From Endomychus coccineus (taxonomy: Eukaryota; Arthropoda; Insecta; Coleoptera; Endomychidae), in assembly GCA_958510875.1 (NCBI GenBank), contig OY294067.1, positions 56,370,039-56,434,038 on the forward strand: a DNA stretch of 64,000 nucleotides. The letters run 5' to 3'. Position numbers and translations under genes: made by a program. A model generated the notes under the pieces. It saw only the letters and a list, made by a program, of their open reading frames with translations, did no database searches and had not been told where the DNA came from. Shown here one piece after another: positions 57,071 through 64,000 of the stretch (the stretch's first letter is position 1; each line of letters starts with the position of its first letter).

Positions 57071-58309
57071 ATAGTCTAGGAGCCAGCGTGATATTGATGG
57101 TCTGAACATTAACCGGATGGCACTACGGCTTATCGTTAGAAGACGGTTCAATGACCAATTCTGCTCACAGACCGACTTTTTGCCAGCTGCTAGATCTCGA
57201 GATACAGCCTCCGCAAATGGTTTATTTTTTGACTGGAGGTTAACCCTTTTCAAGTTGCGGTTACTTGAAAAGCATGCCATTCTTATACACTTCCACCATG
57301 TGCCATCAATTTTTATCGTGTCCGTTTATCAGGCTGACCAGTTAAAATTGGAACGAAAATGGACTGCAAGTTAACCCTCCCAAACTTAGTGGAAAATGTT
57401 CATTGGTGTTGGCAATTGTTAAGATACCCTATGCCATCAAAAGTTATCGGTGCATTAATTGGCCATTATTTGTACCAACAATAGTTTTTTTCTCAATTTG
57501 TGGCAAAACTTTGCGTATAACAAGGCAGCATGACGGCACCATGTTAAATAACTTTATTGGAGGTCAAATAAAGATTTAAAATTATTGCCATCACTCCTTG
57601 CCTATTTAAACCCCCAATACACCCTAAAACCACCCACAGAAAATATGAATAATATGGATAATATGACCAATTTTATGATATGTTGGTCAATTATTGAGAT
57701 TCTGGTTGGGTTTAAAATCGAAACGGCTATTTTGTTTGTTTGGGGGGTGGTTTTAGGGGTTTTTGGGGGGTTGAAATTGGCAAGGAGTGATGACAATAAT
57801 TTCAAATCTTTATTTTGACCTCCAATAAAGTTATTTAACATGGTGCTATCATGTTACCTTGTAATGCGCAAGGTTTAGCCACAAAATGAAAAAAAAAACA
57901 TTTGTGGTTCAAATAATGGCCAATTATTCGGGAATGGACCAATAACTTTTGATGATCTTAACAATTGCCAACACCAATGAACATTTTCCACCAGGTTTGG
58001 GAGGGTTAACTTGCAGTCTATTATCGGTCCAATTTTTAGTGGTCAGCCTGATAAACGGACACGATAAAAAATGGTGGCACATGGTGGAAGTGGAGAAGAA
58101 TGACATGCTTTTAGAGTAACCACAACTTGAAAAGGGTTAACCTCCAGTCAAAAAATAAACCTTTTGCGGAGGCTGTATCTCTAGATCTAGCAGCCGGCGA
58201 AAATTCGGTCTGTGAGATGAATTGGTCATTGAACCGTCCTCTAACGATAAATCATAGTGCCATCGGGTTAATGTTCAGACCATCAAGACCGCTCTGGCTC
58301 CTAGACTAT
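57071..58309. mobile_element. foldback element copy 2
   Basis: It has the same ends as copy 1 (ATAGTCTAGGAGCCAG at 57071, CTGGCTCCTAGACTAT ending 58309) and the same arm sequence in inverted pair. TTA flanks both sides when the end is read as TAGTCTAGG, suggesting a 3-bp target duplication. Arms differ from copy 1 at several percent of positions. The centre (57590-57800) holds GGGGTGGTTTTAGGGGTTTT-type G-rich sequence and its inverse. No transposase. Confidence 0.85.
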
Positions 58310-58519
58310 TAGTTTGATTCTATTAAATAATTGTTACCTTTTTACCGATGCATCGAATTCAACACAATTAATCAAAAACGATTAAAAAAAACATTAAAAA
58401 TACTTTTATTTGTTTATGGGCATAAGTACAACATTCTGGACGGAAAAGAATTCATAATTTCATAATCATTACTATGCAATACGCAAATTATTAAAAACAT
58501 TAAATACAGGAAAAGTACA
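58310..58519. other. short non-coding stretch
   Basis: Nothing recognised. Confidence 0.3.
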
Positions 58520-58810
58520 TTATATATAAATTCTCGGGAAATAGGTCATAGTAAATGCTTATTATTTTCGTCTTTACGTACATTTCGGTCTCACTACAAT
58601 CATCAGAAGATGTATAAATGTCCAAAAGGGAATTTCTTAAAAATAATTGTATCAAGCACAAGCGTCCTTATCGCATTAATCTTAATCAAAATGCCCACCT
58701 CGCCGAAACGAACAAAAATACGAGTAATCGAAATTGTAACACATTAATGTTTCAAGTATATAAATATGTATCAAAAAGCCACTGCATAGCAATCAGGTAC
58801 AGGACTGACA
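58520..58810. mobile_element. PLE family B terminal repeat
   Basis: TATATAAATTCTCGGGAAAT, TACGTACATTTCGGTCTCAC, ATTGTATCAAGCACAAGCG and CCACTGCATAGCAATC match the copies at 16388 and 55804 in the same order. No coding part is attached. Confidence 0.75.
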
Positions 58811-59414
58811 TCCACACCTTACGTTTAAGACTTAGAAGCTTAATATCCCCACCAATTCATAGGTACAGCCATGTATCTGAGATCTTTTCTTTTTTAATAT
58901 TTATAAATCGTACAATAAAATAGGTAGTTACTATAAAACGCTTAATACATCTGTTTTCAAATATCACTATTTCTCTTAATATCAGTTCGAAGTCAAATAT
59001 AAAAGTCCTTCATGCCAACCGTTTAATGTTTTTTCTGTTTTCGGTTCATGATAATTATATAGTTTGTTCAGTGTTTATTGAAACATAAATGAATTTTTTG
59101 TATATATTTTCAATTGGGGTATTTTCACAGTTATGGATGAATTAAGGGTGGAAATGGAAATAAATTATGTATTTTTAGCCCTTTTGTTGTTTGTATACCT
59201 ATTACAATATAGCTTCATTGCATATTTTATTATTTTAGCTTGATTATTAATTTTTATTACCTGGGTACTATTTTATATTTGTATACAAAACTGAATAAAG
59301 TTTATATTATTATTATTATTAACGATTATGATCGTTAAGGATGTCACGAACAATTGATTACAAATTTGTCTCAGTTGTAGAATCGTTTGAAATTGAGATG
59401 TTAAGGGCGAAATA
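58811..59414. other. non-coding stretch
   Basis: Nothing recognised apart from an (ATT)n microsatellite at 59306-59322. Confidence 0.35.
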
Positions 59415-60680
59415 CTAGGGCAAAGTGAAAAGTCCCTGAAAAATGAAACAAGAAATGATATTCGGTCAAAACTTATTTTATTTCTCAACATAATCTCCTT
59501 GTAGCCCGATACACTTCGTCCAACGTTTTTCTAATTCTTCGATCCCTTCCAAATAATTCGATTTCGGCAATCCTTCTGAATAGGCGTTTGTATCAGCGAT
59601 GACCTCATCGTTGGAGAAAAATCTTTTTCCGCCGAGCCATTTCCTCAAGTTTGGGAATAGATAAAAATCGCAGTCAGTCAAATCTGGAGAATGTGGTGAA
59701 TGACGAACCAATTCGTGGCGCAATTCGTGCAATTTTGGCATTGCGAGTGCGGACCTGTGCTCCAGTGCGCTGAACTGATGGAAAAGCACTTTTTTCTTTG
59801 CCAGATGGGACCGCTTTCGCTTCAAATCGGCGTCGAATCAATTCAACAGCTCGGCATGATATATGCCAATTATCATTTTGCACTTTTTAAGGTAATCGAT
59901 ATGGACGATACCGTGTGCATCCCAAAAAAGTGTCGCTATGACTTTGTGCGCCGATAAGCTCACTTTGGACTTTTTGGCTTCTATTTGCCAGGACAAGTTC
60001 ACTGTTTCGACTGTTCTTTGGTCTTTGGTGTGTTGTGATGGATCCATGTTTCGGCCACGGTTGCGAAACGGCGCAAAAAGTCTTACTTTCCTCCAAACAC
60101 TGCTTTGAAGTTGTCACACGGTCGCGCTTGTTGTCAACAGAGAACAAATGCGGCGCCCATCTTGCAGATAGCTTTCTCATATTCGAAAATTTATGCAAAA
60201 TGTTCCGTATCCGTTCGGTTGAGATGCCCATAGCCTCAGCATTTTAACTCGCCGATCGTCCAATACAATACCGTGGATTTTATCGAAGATTTCTGGCGTT
60301 GTAACCTTGATTGGACAACCAGAACGATCGGCATCTTTTGTGGTTATACTACCACAACGAAAATCAATAAGCCACTTGTGAATCGCTCCAATCGATGGTG
60401 AAGAGTCCCCATAATGTATAACAAGCGATGCTTTGGTTTGCGTAATGATTTTTCTACGCAAGAAATAATATTCAATTAAAGACGCGAAATGAACTTTTTT
60501 CATGTTTACAAAAATCTTCAAGGGTGCTTGCTTTCGATGGGTGTCAAAATAGAACTGAATGACATATTCTGAAAATCTTAATGCGTTCTAGTTAAATTTG
60601 GTACATCAAAAATGTCACATGGGAATTTCGATTGTGGCGTCATCTGTTTTATTTTTTAGGGACTTTCATCCTTGCCCTCG
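59415..60680 (-). pseudogene. full-length mariner (DD34D family) with disabled transposase
   Basis: CTAGGGCAAAGTGAAAAGTC (59415) and the inverse of GACTTTCATCCTTGCCCTCG (ending 60680) are the TIRs, flanked by TA (59413-59414, 60681-60682). The 1266-bp length is normal for mariner. On the minus strand the transposase is recognisable end to end: YFLRRKIITQTKASLVIHYG, GISTERIRNILHK, KVLFHQFSALEHRSALAMPK, SPHSPDLTDCDFYLFPNLRK, WLGGKRFF, and KRWTKCIGLQGDYVEK. The usual HQDNAPAH box with the second catalytic Asp reads HQFSALEH, and there are several frameshifts, so it is inactive. It serves as the reference for the copies at 6062 and 44885. Confidence 0.93.
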
Positions 60681-60682
60681 TA

Positions 60683-60899
60683 CGCATCTCTTGACGTTCA
60701 GTCGCGATCGTTGAAGGATTAAAAGAATTAAATACAGTTTTTCTTCCAAAATTTTGATTTTTTTCGAAAAACAAAATGTTATTTGGATCATCTTTCATTG
60801 GTTCCGATGAAGACGAATGATATTTTTCATCAAACCTTCAGATTGGATTTAATTGAGAATAAAAAGCAAAATAACGGTGACGAAGATATATGACATAAT
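60683..60899. other. short non-coding stretch
   Basis: Nothing recognised. Confidence 0.3.
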
Positions 60900-61640
60900 A
60901 ATTATATATACAAATTTTCGGGAAATAGGTCACATTAACCACTTTGTTTGAAATATTCGTCTTTACGTACGTTTCGGTCTCACGACCATCATCCGAAGAC
61001 TCACTATGTCAAAAAAGTGGGTTTAATAAAACTAATTATAGCACAAGCGTCCATATCGCACAAATTTGATTCCAATCAAAACAGCCCACGCCGTCAAAAC
61101 GAACAGAACCACGAATAATCGAAATTGTATCGTCTGTATTAAAGTATAAAAAATTTTTTTTCAGTAAGAATCCGCTATTCAGTAATATTCTTAAAATATA
61201 CAAGTGCATGTTGATATTCTCACAACAACTGAGATCGAAGTTATTTGTCGAGCATCTACTTTCGAACCAGATGTGTAAGATTTATGACATACTTAAGAAA
61301 GTACTGTAAAATTACTACTAAGCATTCTTCCTAAAAACATTTTCAACAATTATAGAGACATATGTAGGAATTTGCAAGAGGTTATTTAATCAAATTAGTA
61401 TAAATATGACTTAGATTTTGTGTATCTACCCTATGGTTTACAGAATTGGAATCCCGTTTTATGTGAATCATCTCCAGGATAGATCTTTCATACTAATTGG
61501 TTTCCTTAGTTAAGATATCAACATTTTTGTAGTCAAATTGATGGTTATAATCAAAGTAGTGCTTAGCAAGGGCGGTGAAATTTTCTAAGTTATTATTTCT
61601 TGTGCTTGTGCTTGTTCATACTGGGTCAAGAATCTTTGTA
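60900..61640. mobile_element. PLE family B remnant
   Basis: 60900-61170 is the terminal repeat (AAATTTTCGGGAAATAGGTC, CGTTTCGGTCTCACGACCAT). 61330-61600 is, on the minus strand, a stop-filled version of the GIY-YIG C-terminus at 56208-56408 (matching CCTTGCTAAGCACTACTTTG and GATTATAACCATCAATTTGA). Terminus and coding scrap face each other, so two pieces are fused. Confidence 0.7.
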
Positions 61641-62256
61641 CCTTACACACTTATATTCAAATATTCTGATGTTTTTGATGCTCGATACAATAGTTAGAAC
61701 GGTGAATTAGTATATTTGACTGAATAAATCATAAACGCATTCATTTAGTAAACTGTACACGTACAACCTATTTTCTAAATGTTTGACTAAGTGTAACAAA
61801 ATTGTTGTCATTCAACCGGAGTGATATTCTCGCATGAATATTTATGAATGGCAAACATGTGAAGTCAAAACCGTACAATAATTCAGTTGACTGAGTTATT
61901 AGTAAAAAATTGAGATTGAGATTTGCCACAGACCACGGATGAAAGAATAGTCTCGTCACGAAACACTCGCCCGAAATATTTTTACGTTACTAACAGCTAA
62001 CACCATCTACAAACAAAATATGTATAGAAGATCCAAGATTAGAGTTAACAATATACTTATTATTCAATTCGCAATGTATTTGAACTTTTTCAAGAGAGGT
62101 CAAAAATTTCAGAATGCCCACTCGCCCATCCTCCTTCCTTCAAGTTTCTCTAAGAAACTTTTCTACATCCCTCACCTTATGATACTTATAAGGAAAGTAT
62201 TGTAATGGGATATGCGCGGGAATATCTGTTTTGATCCTTTTTGAATCGATCTAGAC
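61641..62256. other. non-coding stretch
   Basis: No gene or repeat recognised. Confidence 0.35.
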
Positions 62257-63170
62257 CAGGGGTCTCCAAACTAAGGCCCACCAGTGTCATCAATCCGGCC
62301 CGCGACAGTTAATGACTTATTGTTGTTATTGTTGTTATGAGAAATTGAATAAAAAGACATAGAATGATGATAATTTAGTTTAATTTACTTGCTAGGTAAA
62401 GCTTAATGACAAATACAATACGTAGAAAATTTAACTCAAGCATAATAACTAACAAATAATTGAAATGAATCCCACTAACATTATAAACATTGTAACATAT
62501 GAGAAAATAAACATATAACATCTAATAAACATTACAACATATAAAATACTAATGAGATTTATGTAATTGTGATTTTCCACTGACAATAGTTTGTAGTTGC
62601 GGACCAATTTTACTTGTACCAATTATTAAAAGAGATTTGAGATGCTCATCGGCTAACTTAGATCTGTAAACATTCTTCGTGTACTCCATTTTGCCGAAAG
62701 TTGTCTCACACATGTAAGTAGTACCAAAAACAGAAAACAGCCCACGAGTAAATTTATGCAAATTATCAAATTGTACAGTGAAAGACTTTTATAAAAGTCC
62801 AACAAAGATGGGTTTTGATATTTGTTCTTAATTATATCACTGCAATGTATATCAATAATTTCTATTTGAAGTTCCGGGGCTATGGTTTCAATGTCAGTAT
62901 CAAAAGGATTTTGTAAAATCTTAATTTCATTCGCAATGACATAAAGTGTGAGAAATGAGTATCAAAATTTATCTTCAAAGCACTCAAAGCTTCGATTGCA
63001 AAATCGACGAGAAACTCAGTCTCAGGAGGGTTTTACAAACTCGACACATGTCTCAGGTATACGGAATGAAAATAGTCGTGCTCGGCACAGAGATTAAAAG
63101 ATTCACTTTTAAAATGCTTAAACTCAGCACATGAATGATAATACCTCCCTCTGCTTGAAAGAAATAGACT
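62257..63170 (-). pseudogene. hAT transposase C-terminus with one terminal repeat
   Basis: The left end CAGGGGTCTCCAAACTAAGG, then GGCCCGCGACAG is a hAT-type terminus. On the minus strand 62761-62549 encodes the hAT dimerisation region: HKFTRGLFSVFGTTYMCETT, FGKMEYTKNVYRSKLADEHL and KSLLIIGTSKIGPQL. The order LFS.FG.TY.CE..F..MKY.KS.YRS.L.DEHL is the C-terminus of GTF2IRD2/ZBED5-like hAT transposases. Upstream coding is stop-ridden and the right TIR was not found before 64000. Confidence 0.85.
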
Positions 63171-64000
63171 GATGTAATAATAAAACAAAATTTATTAATT
63201 TAAAATATACGTAATACATATAGGTAGTAGGTACATAGGAAGAACATATTCAAAATTATATTTACACTGTACTATTTTAATTAATTGCATTATAATGCGA
63301 TATTATTTTAACATATTGCAGTTTGAACAATTTACTATTTTTATATTCTATAATAATTTTAGCATTAACAAAATTATGACGTTTCTTAGTGACTATATAT
63401 TTGAATTTATAAATTTCGTTAACACTGTTGCATTTAATATAGATTTCAGTTTGTACTTTAAGAAGTGCGCCTACAAAAATAAATAAAGAAGGATGTGTTT
63501 GGTACATAGATACATTAAACTGGGAATGAAACGATTCGCAAGCATTGGTTGTTTTATATAATGCAGCCCATATGTGTGGTGGAAATTTCGAATTTTATGT
63601 CTAATAATTTTCGAGAAGGTAATCAGGAAAATTTATTTTTTCAAGTCTTTCACATCTACTGGCTTTTTTCGAGGAGCTCAAAAAAATAAAAATCGTCAAC
63701 GTCCTTTTGTTCCAAAAATAAAAGACCAAAACAATAATGTAGCCTCTCTAATCTCAGAATTTTTGTTTTGGTATTCTTTTGATAAACCTAGATTTTGAAT
63801 TTTTCTGTATCATGCTTGAGTTGAGTGGAATCGATAAATTACTAACCCTGCATTATGAATAGATATCTCAAAATCTATTACTATTTCTTCTGGTACAAAT
63901 GTGATTTCTATATAATTACAGTACTCTTTAATTTTTGATATGCAAAATCTATGTGTTTTTTGTTAGGGAAATAAGGTGAAAATGAGAAATGATACCGACG
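63171..64000. other. AT-rich non-coding stretch
   Basis: No gene recognised. It may include the decayed remainder of the hAT element. Overlapping open frames on both strands at 63277-63507 reflect base composition. Confidence 0.35.

Noticed and set aside
57585..57841. open frames on both strands with hydrophobic translation
   Set aside because: They sit in the centre of the foldback element and mirror each other across the inverted repeat.
63277..63507. open frames on both strands
   Set aside because: AT-rich low-complexity translation with no domain.

Overview
The window looks like intergenic and intronic DNA from an insect, probably a beetle-like or other holometabolous species with a TE-rich genome. 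It is strongly AT-rich, contains (CCTAA)n/(TTAGG)n repeats (the insect telomere motif), and is packed with mariner, hAT, MULE, Penelope-like and non-LTR elements. The few host exons are short and split by phase-1 introns of many kilobases. No prokaryotic genes, rRNA, convincing tRNA or CRISPR are visible.

Host genes. All supportable host exons are on the minus strand and look like one small family of secreted proteins with a C-terminal hydrophobic block, resembling the Osiris (DUF1676) family. Terminal exons lie at 2594-2919, 14386-14663 and 33439-33764. Signal-peptide first exons lie at 22368-22572, 50036-50165 and 55095-55236. Every first exon ends in phase 1 and every terminal exon begins with the two bases that complete a codon, so they join in frame. 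The best models are 22368-22572 + 14386-14663 (about 160 aa, 7.7-kb intron) and 50036-50165 or 55095-55236 + 33439-33764 (about 151 or 155 aa, 16-kb or 21-kb intron). The last two first exons are duplicates of each other and share a conserved block at the same distance upstream of the ATG. The first exon for 2594-2919 was not found with confidence.

Mobile DNA by region. 1-14 kb: non-LTR scraps, a 1.27-kb foldback element (4038-5311), a decayed mariner, and a nest of inverted Penelope-like (PLE) copies (7.8-14.1 kb) interrupted by a hairpin MITE and by a compact DD41D mariner-type element with intact ends (12717-13929). 14-26 kb: PLE termini, tandem repeats, a GC-rich hairpin (21476-21764), a PLE (23290-24468) and a non-LTR fragment. 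26-28 kb and 39-40 kb: (CCTAA)n tracts holding two copies of a poly(A)-tailed element that resembles telomere-repeat-targeting retrotransposons. 29-38 kb: a 1-kb inverted-repeat element, tandem PLE 3' ends and a hAT element with target-site duplication. 41-46.8 kb: a possible solo LTR, a tyrosine-recombinase pseudogene, and a mariner split by a small hairpin-bearing element that encodes a recombinase N-terminus. 47-54 kb: a non-LTR RT split by one MITE and a FLYWCH/MULE transposase split by a related MITE. 55-64 kb: PLE remnants, a second foldback copy, a full-length mariner and a hAT C-terminus.

The window is best read as one small host gene family whose introns have become layered TE deposits. 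The most unusual items are the gene family itself, the telomere-repeat element, the recombinase-derived hairpin element, and a hammerhead-like motif shared by the ends of two PLE families. Repeat boundaries and identities come from reading the sequence, not from alignment software.
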